In this document: one piece after another, positions 36,682-46,077 of the stretch | Numbering within the stretch: the stretch's first letter is position 1 | Layout of the letters: each line of letters starts with the position of its first letter | DNA from: Salipaludibacillus neizhouensis | GTDB lineage: Bacteria > Bacillota > Bacilli > Bacillales > Salisediminibacteriaceae | Assembly (NCBI RefSeq): GCF_002886185.1 | Contig: NZ_KZ614147.1 | Location: 203,426-267,425 of the forward strand | DNA length: 64,000 nt | Direction of reading: 5' to 3' | Program-made: the position numbers and the translations under genes | The notes under the pieces: generated by a model | The model's input: the letters and a program-made list of their open reading frames with translations, nothing else | What the model was told of the DNA's origin: nothing | The model's database searches: none

Positions 36682-37434
36682 CTAAATATCTCTTTTCTTA
36701 ATTTTATAACCTATATATTTATGAGATTCCATGCCTATAATAGGTGCATATGTAACTCTGGGAATGCTCTCTATAATGTTGTGTATTTGGTCTATTCTTA
36801 TTACTTCAATAGAGTAAGGATTACTCAAGATTACATATTCAATTTTTTCTTTAAATGTAAGTATCCACTCTAATAAATTCTTGTCTGCACTTATTCTATA
36901 TGAATCAAAAATTTCTGCTGGCTCATTTTCTCTGCTAATTGCAGTTTGAATATTAACATCTATATAATCAAGTAGAAAAATACCATGTTTAGATGGAGAG
37001 ATTTTTTTCTCATAACTTTTTATATGTTTTAGCCAATTTTTCTTTATTGAATTTACAATATTAAGATGTGTGTGTTGTTCAAATGGGCGAGAAATTGATT
37101 TGCTTACTAGCGTATCTTCTTCACTCTTATCAAGATTACTTAAAAAAGTAGTTTCACTTTCCCTTTTAAAAATCAAGGATTCTTGCTTCTGTTTTGCCCC
37201 TTTTCTCCTCTCTGATGATGAAGTAACTGCAAATTGTTCAATAAAGCCATCTTCAAATATAAAATCTGGAAATTCATTACTATTGTGATTAGGCTTAGCA
37301 TCCTTTAACCATTTTTGTAATTCAATATATTGTTGACTTGACATACCAAAACAATCTTTCATATTTATTTTGTTTTTTACTAAATCCAAGCATGTTTGCT
37401 CTATGTTATCTTGGTATTTTTGATTCTTACTCAT
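36682..37434 (-). CDS. Hypothetical protein, possible PD-(D/E)XK-type nuclease
   Basis: About 250 residues, starting at the ATG at 37434 after AAAGGATG. The segment FPDFIFEDGFIEQFAVTSSS resembles a nuclease core strand pair with an acidic residue followed by E-x-Phe, then a Lys/Arg-rich stretch. The C-terminal half has IFLLDYIDV and ends in a basic tail. This suggests a restriction-endonuclease-like fold, but it is a weak call. It lies inside a run of defence-type genes. Confidence 0.45.
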   Translation of the reverse strand: MSKNQKYQDNIEQTCLDLVKNKINMKDCFGMSSQQYIELQKWLKDAKPNHNSNEFPDFIFEDGFIEQFAVTSSSERRKGAKQKQESLIFKRESETTFLSNLDKSEEDTLVSKSISRPFEQHTHLNIVNSIKKNWLKHIKSYEKKISPSKHGIFLLDYIDVNIQTAISRENEPAEIFDSYRISADKNLLEWILTFKEKIEYVILSNPYSIEVIRIDQIHNIIESIPRVTYAPIIGMESHKYIGYKIKKRDI

Positions 37435-38368
37435 TCTGCACATCCTTTCTATTTTTGTCATGGATTACTAATTTGTTATTTTGTAGACAGTAATTTTATT
37501 ATCTATACAATTAAATCTTCTAAGAACATACGGTTTCCTTGTCCATTTGATGGGCTCCTTCAAAAAAGTCTCATTAAACATATAAGGATTCATTAGTTCA
37601 ATAAAAAATGGTATACCTTATTCAAGGGTTCTCCCCGTTTGTTTAAGTGAACGACTTCACAATGTCACTATATTTCTACTTTTATTTTAACATATATATC
37701 CAAACTGCTTTAAATTAAGTTGACACTTCACATACTATATCGCAGTGAATTCACATGGCTTCTAATAATTGTTGCATGCCTAGTGAAAATAGGTGTGAAT
37801 TTCTAAGTAATTTCTCTTGAAAAAGCTCAAATCACTTGATATAACAAGAAAAAACGCGTGAGGTTTTCAATATGAAATCCCATGCGTTTTGAAGTGTGAA
37901 TGGCTTGTTTGTACCTCTGAAGTAAAACCGTTAGTGTTATCATGAGGGGTTACTTTTTTCAATAAATGTCATCTATCTATGTGACCAAATATCTAGCAAA
38001 GTATCTTTAATGAAATTTATAATTAAGTAAGCGTCAAATCATCTTCTATTGAAAGTGGTGATCATTTGACGCTTACGTTGGAAATATCATAAGGGTCTTA
38101 CTCATAATCCAAAGTAAGGAGTGATAAACATTTGACACAACCACGATCCCTTAAAAAGGTACTCCTCTTCATTGGATACAACTGTACTACAATATTCACA
38201 ATCTAAATCTGATACTATATCAAATTCTCAACCTCTTGTTTATTTCAATAACTAAAGAGCATTGAAACAAAAAACAAATTAAGATATCTCATCTTGCTAC
38301 TCTAACTGTTCAACTTATCCGCTTTTATTTAACGTATTGCCACCTAATTAATTGTACAAACTATACTT
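37435..38368. other. 930 bp intergenic region with hairpins and remnants
   Basis: Includes a long hairpin GTAAGCGTCAAAT/ATTTGACGCTTAC at 38027-38076. A short minus-strand frame ending near 38097 contains two Cys pairs (DCEYCSTVVSNEEEYLF, SWLC), possibly the tail of a lost gene. No intact gene; probably a deletion scar beside the truncated hsdM. Confidence 0.45.
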
Positions 38369-38902
38369 TTACCATATGTAAAACTCTCCACCGTTCTTTC
38401 CTTCTGCACTAGCAAACTTCGAAAGGAAATATTCATATACACGACCAAGAACGTCTTTTGACCGACTTTCCTTGTCACCTACTTGGAATGAGAACATATC
38501 AATCGTTTCACCAAGACGTGTCTTATCAAGGTCTGGACGCGCATAGTTTTTAGGAAGAACCCCCTTTAAGGAGTCATTCTCCTTCTCAATTGCAATCATT
38601 GCTTCGTCAATAACTTGTCCGATTTCTGGCTTCTTTGAGCTCTCATTAATATAAGTCCAACGTGCTTCTTTTGGAACCCAGAAGATGTTCTCTGCTAAGT
38701 ATTCATCTTTATCTTCAGGATCTGCATATTCATCTCCCTCTAACTCTTTGTGCTTTTCTTCAAAAGAATCCGATACGTATTTTAGAAAAAGCAAGCCAAG
38801 TACCACGTGCTTGTACTCCGAAGCATCCATGCTTCCCCGAAGTTTATCTGCCATCCCCCATAACTTTTCTTCAAACCCTATATTTCCTGTTACTTTAGCC
38901 AT
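38369..38902 (-). pseudogene. hsdM: Truncated type I restriction-modification M subunit (HsdM N-terminus)
   Basis: About 177 residues covering the HsdM N-terminal helical domain ([29 protein letters not shown]). It stops just where the N6-methyltransferase domain should begin ([13 protein letters not shown] then Ile-Trp-stop; full-length proteins continue with the SAM-binding and NPPF motifs). The start with GGAGG at 38902 is intact, so the fragment may still be expressed. No hsdS or hsdR is visible. Without the methyltransferase motifs it cannot modify DNA. Confidence 0.85.
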
Positions 38903-39340
38903 TTTAATTCCTCCACTATTTTCTCTATCTGTCGCAATCATGAATAAAACATAATTAATGCAACTTTCTCTTAGTACATATTTACTATTATTATACGTTC
39001 ATTTTTAATACTAGTAAATGATCCATGTGATTCTATGAATAATGAACTGATAAACTCCTTCTAATAGATAAATAAATTCAGCCAATTGTTTCGTTACAAT
39101 AAATGGAACATATATTATTATTTTTTCCCAAATAACCTATAATTATGAAATGTTTTCTCAAGGTCATACAATTCATTCTTTATTATTAAAGTGATTTACT
39201 AGAGTAACTTCATTTCATTTTGTTGTATATAATAATTTTGGATAAGAAGAAACATCTAATTTTTTAACAACTTTTTAAGTAACTTATTTTACGATATTTT
39301 AATGCGCCACTTTGTCATATTTAAAGGTTTTTGGATCAGA

Positions 39341-39370
39341 TATAATCCTATGATTAATCATAGGATTATA
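39341..39370. repeat. 30 bp perfect palindrome
   Basis: TATAATCCTATGATT followed directly by its reverse complement, no spacer. Shares the core ATCCTATGATT with the palindrome at 39413. Confidence 0.85.
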
Positions 39371-39412
39371 GAAAAATAATCAAAAATAACCTTATAAATA
39401 AGCACTTAATAC

Positions 39413-39452
39413 AAATAACCAATCATAGGATAAATCCTATGATTGGTTATTT
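39413..39452. repeat. 40 bp palindrome with 2-base centre
   Basis: AAATAACCAATCATAGGAT, AA, then its perfect reverse complement. Lies 32 bases before the end of the next minus-strand gene; it may form its transcript end, or both palindromes may be protein-binding sites. Confidence 0.85.
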
Positions 39453-39484
39453 AAAAACTTCTACTTTTATCTTTCTCTCTTTCT

Positions 39485-39865
39485 CTATGCTATTATAATT
39501 AGTTGCTCTATTGCCTTAACATCCTTCTGCACAACTACTTTTAATAAAAAAGGAAAGTGAGATCTACGATTTCGAGAATGATAATACCTATCAAAGTTAT
39601 TAAAGTAGTCATCAGCATATTCTTTAAGTTGAATAGCAACGTCAGTAACAAGATCAGTAATAGTACTCCCTTGTGTTGTTATCATAAGTTCTTTAATGCT
39701 TCCATAGAACATGTTATCGTTATCTTTTTTAACTACTACTTGTAAAATATGTTTCTCTAAAATTAGCTGAATGTGGTCTACGTTTAAACCATAGAAATCT
39801 GCGGACATACCTTTTATTTTAAATGGATGCTTCAACTTATCATCTTCATATTCAATTTTTTTCAT
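39485..39865 (-). CDS. Hypothetical protein, HicB-like antitoxin fold possible
   Basis: A 126-residue protein. NDNMFYGSIKELMITTQGST followed by a helix with AIQLKEYADDYF resembles the HicB/DUF1902-type antitoxin core, though no DNA-binding tail is evident. AAAGGAGAG precedes the ATG. It lies about 80 bases downstream of an XRE regulator on the same strand. Function not proven. Confidence 0.45.
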   Translation of the reverse strand: MKKIEYEDDKLKHPFKIKGMSADFYGLNVDHIQLILEKHILQVVVKKDNDNMFYGSIKELMITTQGSTITDLVTDVAIQLKEYADDYFNNFDRYYHSRNRRSHFPFLLKVVVQKDVKAIEQLIIIA

Positions 39866-39943
39866 AAACTCTCTCCTTTAGTTCTATCACCATAAAACAA
39901 AAGGCAGACGATAGTTAAAATTAATTAATAGTCAATAATATCC

Positions 39944-40321
39944 CTAACGTTCTTTCTTTCCCGATATGTATGCTCTTGCAATAGCTTCAAGCGTGGACTC
40001 AGGAACTTGGTTCAAAAAGTCTACTACAGTATTTGAATACTGTTTATTTTTAAAATCATTATCTATATTATTCAGATTTTCATAATTCTTGTCTATGCAA
40101 ACAAGATCATGAATTTGAACGTCATAATAAGTAGCAATTTTGTGTAAAGTTTTGATATGTAAGTCTCTTTTTCCTTGTTCAATCATGTTTATAAAAGATT
40201 GTGAAAGACCAATATCACCTGCAAGATCACGCTGACTCATTCCTCTCTCTTTTCTCAGGTTAATCAGATTATCTTTTATACGTTCTTTCACATAAACAAA
40301 TGTATCATCACTAGATTTCAT
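39944..40321 (-). CDS. XRE-family transcriptional regulator
   Basis: A 125-residue protein with a cro/C1 helix-turn-helix: NLRKERGMSQRDLAGDIGLS then SFINMIEQGKRDLHIKTLHK. The C-terminal tail (FLNQVPESTLEAIARAYISG) resembles that of the XRE protein at 48733, suggesting related regulators. Precedes the HicB-like gene. Confidence 0.85.
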   Translation of the reverse strand: MKSSDDTFVYVKERIKDNLINLRKERGMSQRDLAGDIGLSQSFINMIEQGKRDLHIKTLHKIATYYDVQIHDLVCIDKNYENLNNIDNDFKNKQYSNTVVDFLNQVPESTLEAIARAYISGKKER

Positions 40322-40812
40322 TCTTTACCTCCTATTACCAGATGTTTCATGAGACACCTTCCATTTATATACATCCAAACTCATATCATTAACTTCCTCA
40401 ATGTTAATATTATATTTATTGTATATCTTCAACTGTCAATTCTCCAGTACATTAAACATATAACTCTGCTTATATGTTTTTTCATTATGTGCGTAATGCG
40501 TTTTAGTTTTGGAGTTTCACCCTCACGCTAAACAAACCAGCTATTAATAAATAATAACTAGTTTGTTTTAACTCACTTATAATCATCCGCAAAAATTATT
40601 TAACCATACACTACTTATATACGCTAAATTGAGTAAGCAAGACTCTACGATTAACAATGCGAATAATATCTATTTACTATGGTAAAGAGTACAACACGAA
40701 CATATCGTAATTATACCTTATATCACGGGCTTTTTTTAACACTCTATACATTCGTTAGACTTACAATTGTTTTTTTATTAATTTTATCCTTTTTCTTATC
40801 TCTCCACTATGA
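40322..40812. other. Intergenic region, nothing recognised
   Basis: About 490 AT-rich bases. The promoter of the XRE gene should be at its left side. No gene, repeat or hairpin of note. Confidence 0.45.
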
Positions 40813-41634
40813 TTAATCCATTATTTTTTTATATTTCTCTATCTCCATGCCCACTTCACAAAACTCCATTTCTGGAAAAATAGTTCTAGACTGTCTTCGA
40901 TCACGACTGATTTCCTTTTTCAATTCTTCGTATATCGTAAACATTTGTTTTGCACGAGTCTTTGAGATAGTTATCCAAACTATTGGAATATCAATCTCTT
41001 TCACATGGTATGAGTCCCCATTATAGTGCGGACGGATTGTTTTAATGTAACGTTTAAACCGTTCTCTTAATTTATCTATTCGCTCAGTCCCTCGATCGAA
41101 CTCTATCCAATAAGATTGAGACCCTAATTTTAATAGAGCATCTGGCGAAACCATAAGTTTTTTTTGATTCTTTATTACTTTATAGTCTGGAAATTTTCTA
41201 GACCAATTTCGAAAAATAAATGATTGTGCTTGATATTCATTTACCCATGTTATTTTATTTCTGTTATTCGTGGACAGGCTCTCAAGAATACGCACTAGTA
41301 TATCTACAATCCCGAGATAATGCGCAACTTGGTAATCCTTGGCTGGTCTAATTCTTTGATCGATCCCTCTCACTATCTTAACTTCATTTATTCCTATGTT
41401 ACTAAGTCCATAAGCTCTAGTAGGTCTCCCACGAGTTTTCGTCTGGAGATCGATAACTCTAAACCATTCCCCACGAGTTTTCATTAAACGAAACAATTGA
41501 TTGTTAACCTCACCCTGATTTGCTTGCAGAAGAACTTGCAATTGGTTTCTCGTAACGAATCCACAATCAAACATAATAAAAATCATTTTTTCTTGAACTG
41601 ATAAATCTTCTCTAGTAATGAGTTCCATTAGCAT
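40813..41634 (-). CDS. Replication-relaxation family protein
   Basis: About 273 residues. A winged-helix N-terminus (TREDLSVQEKMIFIMFDCGF, QLQVLLQ, YGLSNIGINEVKI) and then a nuclease-like region with DYKVIKNQKKLMVSPDALL and YWIEFDRGTE. This matches Replic_Relax proteins of Gram-positive plasmids and integrative elements. The ATG at 41634 follows AAAGGGGGA; an ATG six codons earlier has none. Suggests plasmid or mobile-element ancestry of this part. Confidence 0.7.
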   Translation of the reverse strand: MLMELITREDLSVQEKMIFIMFDCGFVTRNQLQVLLQANQGEVNNQLFRLMKTRGEWFRVIDLQTKTRGRPTRAYGLSNIGINEVKIVRGIDQRIRPAKDYQVAHYLGIVDILVRILESLSTNNRNKITWVNEYQAQSFIFRNWSRKFPDYKVIKNQKKLMVSPDALLKLGSQSYWIEFDRGTERIDKLRERFKRYIKTIRPHYNGDSYHVKEIDIPIVWITISKTRAKQMFTIYEELKKEISRDRRQSRTIFPEMEFCEVGMEIEKYKKIMD

Positions 41635-41961
41635 AAAAAATCCCCCTTTCAATTAGTGCTGAGTCGGGAGATAATAACGCCTTAATTGCATTCATTTATT
41701 ATAGAAAATTGCTAATGAATTATATTTTTTCTTCGATTTTTCTCTTAAATACTCATATTACACAGACTCCATTATTAATCATCATTTCTCTTGAGTCTCT
41801 TTCTATCGTTCTTCTCTTAATTCAGCTCTTCTTAATGACAGGTATTTTCCGCTACCCGTTAGAACTAGCCTTAAAATTCACTGATAGATGAACCACTTAT
41901 TAATTATTTTATATCTAAGATGATATTTACCTCATTTAGGTCAGTGACCATGTTAACCTAC
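41635..41961. other. Intergenic region, nothing recognised
   Basis: About 330 AT-rich bases; plus-strand frames here are short, hydrophobic and lack ribosome-binding sites. Confidence 0.45.
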
Positions 41962-43074
41962 CTATATTTTTCTCTTATAAGCTTTTTTAGATAAAGTAAT
42001 TATCCTATTCCGGATTTTTTCCCACTCACTCATACTTTTCATGCGATCAATTTCAAAGTAATGTGATAAAACTTTGGATAATGGCTTCATTACACCGTGA
42101 TTTATTTTTTCTACTATCTCTTCACTATAATCAGGATTTTCTTTTGTTTTTTTTATAACATAATCGAGAAAATTTTCACCTTTAAAATTATAGTGGAGAA
42201 AGTTTCTAAGTATTTTACACTCATCTTTTAACTCTATATTATAATGCTCAATAATATTGGAGAGTTCTTGATTACATGATTGATCTATTTTATCAAAATC
42301 TTCTTTTAAAAATTTCTTCATATTTAAGAGGTTATCCATAACCTCATCTGACTTTATTGAAATTAAGCGTAAGGTTATATATATATCTATAGTTAAATCA
42401 TCATTATCAAATCTAACACCATGACTTAACCATAAGCAAAAAGTAGTTTCTTGCAATATTAACAAAAGACGAGTAATTATTATATTTAGAGACTCTTCTT
42501 CTTTATACAGCTGAGAATGATGAATATCTTTGGATGAATAATCAGAATCATCGCTATAGTTAAAAGTTGGTAATAATTCAAAAGATATGACATTTGATTT
42601 TGTTATACCTTCTAAACTTACTGAAAACTCATAAGCAGTTGCTCCTACATATTTAAAAAACTCTAATGCATTTCTTTGATTAATTCTTGGATTTGATTCT
42701 AAGATATTCGTATCTATAAATAGGTATTGTTGAAAAATTGTACTACCTACAAGCATATCATTTTCTATAAACAGTCCAATATTGTCAACATCATCTCCAA
42801 ATTGTTTAATAGAGTTTTGGAGAATATTCTCATATATTTGACGATTATTACCCTTGTTATAAAGTTTAACCTTATGTCTTATATTTTTAATATTCTGATG
42901 CAAGGTGAATTCATTATTAAAAATTTCTTTATTAATTTGGTAAATAATTAGGCACGCATCCCTTGCAAGAGAATACACAGGTACTTTGGAAAACTTTTTG
43001 TTGTCTTTTAACCTAATTAAATAAGCTATGCCACAAAGATCATAATAAGCTGTTTCTATTGCAGAATTCCCCAT
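41962..43074 (-). CDS. Hypothetical protein
   Basis: A 370-residue soluble, mostly helical protein with no recognised motif. The N-terminus MGNSAIETAYYDLCGIAYLI could be hydrophobic-core helix. The C-terminal ~120 residues are charged and helical and include FLHYNFKGENFLDYV. No partner gene overlaps it. Located among mobile-element cargo. Confidence 0.5.
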   Translation of the reverse strand: MGNSAIETAYYDLCGIAYLIRLKDNKKFSKVPVYSLARDACLIIYQINKEIFNNEFTLHQNIKNIRHKVKLYNKGNNRQIYENILQNSIKQFGDDVDNIGLFIENDMLVGSTIFQQYLFIDTNILESNPRINQRNALEFFKYVGATAYEFSVSLEGITKSNVISFELLPTFNYSDDSDYSSKDIHHSQLYKEEESLNIIITRLLLILQETTFCLWLSHGVRFDNDDLTIDIYITLRLISIKSDEVMDNLLNMKKFLKEDFDKIDQSCNQELSNIIEHYNIELKDECKILRNFLHYNFKGENFLDYVIKKTKENPDYSEEIVEKINHGVMKPLSKVLSHYFEIDRMKSMSEWEKIRNRIITLSKKAYKRKI

Positions 43075-43252
43075 GATTTACCTACCCCAAAACTATGTAA
43101 TATTCAATGATTTCCTTCTACCGATTTTACACTTAACATTCTTAAACTATCGCTCTCCGTTACTTTAAGTACAATTATTCACATACTTTCGTTAATTCGT
43201 AATTAGACTTCCAGTTGTTGGATGGAAGATTAAGATTGATTTTGTAATGAAT

Positions 43253-43888
43253 TCAAATTTTGCATTTTTCTATGTAGAACTCTTCATTAGAGTTTTTTAT
43301 AACAATATCAAAATTCTCATGATAAGGATGCATAAATAAATCATATTGAATTCTACGTTGTACGTGAGATTGTTTTAAATAATTAAGATCTGTCCCTCTT
43401 TCAGAAACATCACGAACTCGTCTTCGTATTAACTCAGTTTCTCCATCAGTATATAAATAAACTGTTAAATCAAACAAACTTGGATTTAAAAACGCAACAC
43501 TCATGCCCTCAACAATGTTAATATTATTTTGTGTAGAAATTAAAGTCCTCTTCAAGTAATGCGTACCTATTGTATAAAAATCTAAAGGATCTCTTATCAT
43601 CATTATATCTCTTTTCAAAGCCAACAAATTATGAGCCGTTGGGTGACAAGCTGTCATTTTATAAGAGTGATTTTCTTTATTATATTCATAATCTATACTC
43701 GTGTACTTCCTGACATCAGTAATTATATATGGGTCAGTATTTATATAATTCACATTATTCCCCAAGAGCTTTATAAGGTTATTTGCAAATGTTGTCTTAC
43801 CAGAAGCACCATGTCCTGATATACCAATGATAATTCTTTCACCTTTCTTATTTATCAAATTGGCTAGCTTATATAAAAGTTTTTCCAT
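43253..43888 (-). CDS. Uridine kinase-like P-loop protein
   Basis: A 211-residue P-loop kinase: Walker A ISGHGASGKTTFANNL at 23-38, DPLDFYTIGTHYLKRTL, IVEGMSVAF as the Walker B-like strand, and a basic lid RRRVRDVSERG. This fits the uridine kinase/phosphoribulokinase family, but the classic nucleoside pocket is not certain. Substrate unknown. It stands between a hypothetical gene and a small membrane protein. Confidence 0.65.
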   Translation of the reverse strand: MEKLLYKLANLINKKGERIIIGISGHGASGKTTFANNLIKLLGNNVNYINTDPYIITDVRKYTSIDYEYNKENHSYKMTACHPTAHNLLALKRDIMMIRDPLDFYTIGTHYLKRTLISTQNNINIVEGMSVAFLNPSLFDLTVYLYTDGETELIRRRVRDVSERGTDLNYLKQSHVQRRIQYDLFMHPYHENFDIVIKNSNEEFYIEKCKI

Positions 43889-43925
43889 TATTGCCTCCCT
43901 TATTTTACTTCAACTATCGCACCCT

Positions 43926-44174
43926 TTACATCAATAAGAAACCCCGGATGGATACAAAAAAGAGAAATAAAAATGTAACTGTTCCTAACCAGCCGTAACC
44001 TTTATTCCCCTTTTGAAACTCCCTTAATCCCATTACTAACATCGTCAAACTCAAAAAAAACATGTTATATGGTAGGAGTTTAAAATTCCCAGTAATCAAA
44101 CTGTACCCTGCAAGTAAAATAACTGTTATTGTTAAAATAATGTGCAAAATCTTTAACAATTGATTTTTCACCAC
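43926..44174 (-). CDS. Small membrane protein, DUF3953-like
   Basis: An 82-residue protein with three hydrophobic helices (LHIILTITVILLAGYSLI; MFFLSLTMLVMGL; TVTFLFLFFVSIRGFLL). GTG start directly after AAAGGTG, which is a tight spacing. DUF3953 members are short three-helix proteins of Bacillus with unknown role. Confidence 0.55.
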   Translation of the reverse strand: MVKNQLLKILHIILTITVILLAGYSLITGNFKLLPYNMFFLSLTMLVMGLREFQKGNKGYGWLGTVTFLFLFFVSIRGFLLM

Positions 44175-44399
44175 CTTTTTCCTGTTATCATAAAGTCCTA
44201 ATTGCTTGTTAAACTATCCTCCCTCTATAATCTTTTTGTTTTCTTACGAAAACTCCGTTTATCTAAGGATTTCATAGCTACTCTTTACCACTAGACATTA
44301 TTTACATGGTTAGTTTTAACTTATCTTTTAAAAAATGGATGTTAGGGGGCTGATTGACCAGCTCCACTTAAGTAATTTTTTAAAAGTAGAGGGGAATTT

Positions 44400-44640
44400 T
44401 ACGTATGATCGCAACGATGGATCTCCACGTTTCTCATGGGGTTAACCCTCCCATGTCTCCCAGAGTCAATGCTCCTACATTCCTTCGTTCAACCTTGCCA
44501 TGAGGGTGGAGGTCAGATATGCTCCCCGCCAGGGTCTCTGCCCGTAGTTTTAGTTTATGTTCTGACTTCTCCGTGCTTCAAATGTCTTTTGATAATAAGT
44601 AAGTTGTTTAAAATCACTTAGGTTAATAGAGTTTAATAAA
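44400..44640 (-). ncRNA. Candidate bridge RNA region of the IS110-family element
   Basis: The non-coding segment 3' of the transposase is markedly more GC-rich than its surroundings and contains several short inverted repeats. IS110/IS1111 elements encode a structured RNA in such a flank that pairs with target and donor DNA. This is inferred from position and family; loops were not assigned. Confidence 0.4.
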
Positions 44641-44654
44641 ACATGGTATTTGAG

Positions 44655-45941
44655 TTATGCAGCTTCCTGTAAGTTATTAAAGTGTGGAATATCACTAAGC
44701 ATCTTTTCTTCACTGAACTCACACTGTTTAGTGCCTACTGTAAATAAGATTCGTATTAGTTTATTGCATATGGCAATTAAAGACGGCATTTTTTTTAACG
44801 GATTGTCTGGACGGGTCGTATAATACTCATGCAGATCTTTAAAGGCTTGGTTCTTAGCGACTAACGGCATTACAACTCGAAAGAGGAGAGCTCTGAGCTT
44901 CTTTCTCCCTCGTTTTGTAATGGTTGTGCGTCCTTTATGAAGTCCTGATGTATTTTCCCGTAAGTTTAGTCCAGCTAGTTTAATAATTTGTTTTGGATGA
45001 GAATAGTTTCTTAGATCGCCTACTTCAGCTAAAAATGCAGCGACCGTATCTTTCCCTATTCCTGTGATTGCCACCATATTATGAACACCAGGAACTTGTT
45101 TAAGCAATTCATCTAAATGAGCATCTAGTTCTTCGAACTTTTCTTTCAATAAGTCATATTGAGCTAATAAGGTTTTAAGCTCTAATTTAGCCATGTTATT
45201 TCCTTGTTTAATGCCGACTGAACAACAAGCCGCCTCTTTTAATCTCCTCACTCTACTTAAACCAACACCTCTTTGGGCGCCCTTTTTGAGGTGTTTTAAA
45301 ATTTCACCATCAGATAGTTTCAGTAGCTCATGTGGTAGTAGATTAAGCTTTAAAGTACGAAGTGCAGCTTTTCCTTCCCAGTCTTTAAAGGCTGTAAAAA
45401 ACTCAGGGAAATAGCGGTCTAGCCGATTGTGAATCTTACCTTGTACAGAACGTAGGTCAGTAGATAATAGCTCGCGCACTTTCATTGCTCCTCGAAGTTC
45501 TGCATAAACACCTTCAGGGATACTTGGTTCAGCGTAGCGACCGTCTTTGACCAACTGTGCTATGACTTTGGCATCTTTCACGTCATTTTTTGTTGGTGAA
45601 TTATCGTCTAATTCTTTGCTTTTCTTAGTGTGCAATGGATTGACCACAACACACTTGATATTTAACTCTTTTAAATAATGTGCAAGGTTAAGCCAGTAAT
45701 GTCCTGTTGGCTCCATACCAACGAAGACTTTATTCATTTGATTATCAACTTGAAGTTGTTTAATCCAACCTATTAAGCCATCAAACCCTGATTGAGTATT
45801 TTCAAAAGTAATAGATTTCCCTAGATCCATTCCTCTGAAATCCTGTGCTCTTGCGACGTGATTAAACTTTGCAATATCAACACCTATAATTAGTGTTTCA
45901 GCTGTGATTTGAGCAATTTTGTGATTTTGGTTATAATTCAT
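44655..45941 (-). CDS. IS110/IS1111-family transposase
   Basis: About 428 residues. The N-terminal DEDD-type RuvC-like domain has the first Asp in LIIGVDIAKFNHVA, Glu in VGMEPTGHYW, and DDNSPTKNDVKDAKVIAQL. The C-terminal Transposase_20 domain has VPGVHNMVAITGIGKDTVAA and the KRGRKKLRALLF region with the catalytic-Ser neighbourhood. The ATG at 45941 follows AAGGAGG by 8 bases. Apparently intact. Confidence 0.88.
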   Translation of the reverse strand: MNYNQNHKIAQITAETLIIGVDIAKFNHVARAQDFRGMDLGKSITFENTQSGFDGLIGWIKQLQVDNQMNKVFVGMEPTGHYWLNLAHYLKELNIKCVVVNPLHTKKSKELDDNSPTKNDVKDAKVIAQLVKDGRYAEPSIPEGVYAELRGAMKVRELLSTDLRSVQGKIHNRLDRYFPEFFTAFKDWEGKAALRTLKLNLLPHELLKLSDGEILKHLKKGAQRGVGLSRVRRLKEAACCSVGIKQGNNMAKLELKTLLAQYDLLKEKFEELDAHLDELLKQVPGVHNMVAITGIGKDTVAAFLAEVGDLRNYSHPKQIIKLAGLNLRENTSGLHKGRTTITKRGRKKLRALLFRVVMPLVAKNQAFKDLHEYYTTRPDNPLKKMPSLIAICNKLIRILFTVGTKQCEFSEEKMLSDIPHFNNLQEAA

Positions 45942-46077
45942 TAGTGAGTCCTCCTTGGTTATCAATTAAGGGTCCTTTTGCGCGCAAAGCTTTGGACACC
46001 TCGTATCATACCAAGAGGACTCTTTTTCTATCAAACTCTAAATTCTTTAATTACAGGAATGCTCCCCGTTAGTTTAG

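Larger units (their letters stand above)
38903..39484. other. Intergenic region with two large palindromes
   Basis: About 580 bases without a gene. The two palindromes at 39341 and 39413 are listed separately. The rest is AT-rich and unremarkable. Confidence 0.5.
44340..46030 (-). mobile_element. IS110-family insertion sequence (approximate limits)
   Basis: One transposase gene plus about 300 bases of GC-richer, hairpin-rich non-coding sequence on its 3' side and about 90 on its 5' side. No long terminal inverted repeats or target duplication, as expected for IS110/IS1111 elements. Exact ends cannot be fixed without a second copy or an empty site. Confidence 0.7.

Noticed and set aside
36634-36873. 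Plus-strand 79-residue open frame
   Set aside because: Low-complexity Phe/Tyr-rich antisense of the nuclease-like gene; no ribosome-binding site.
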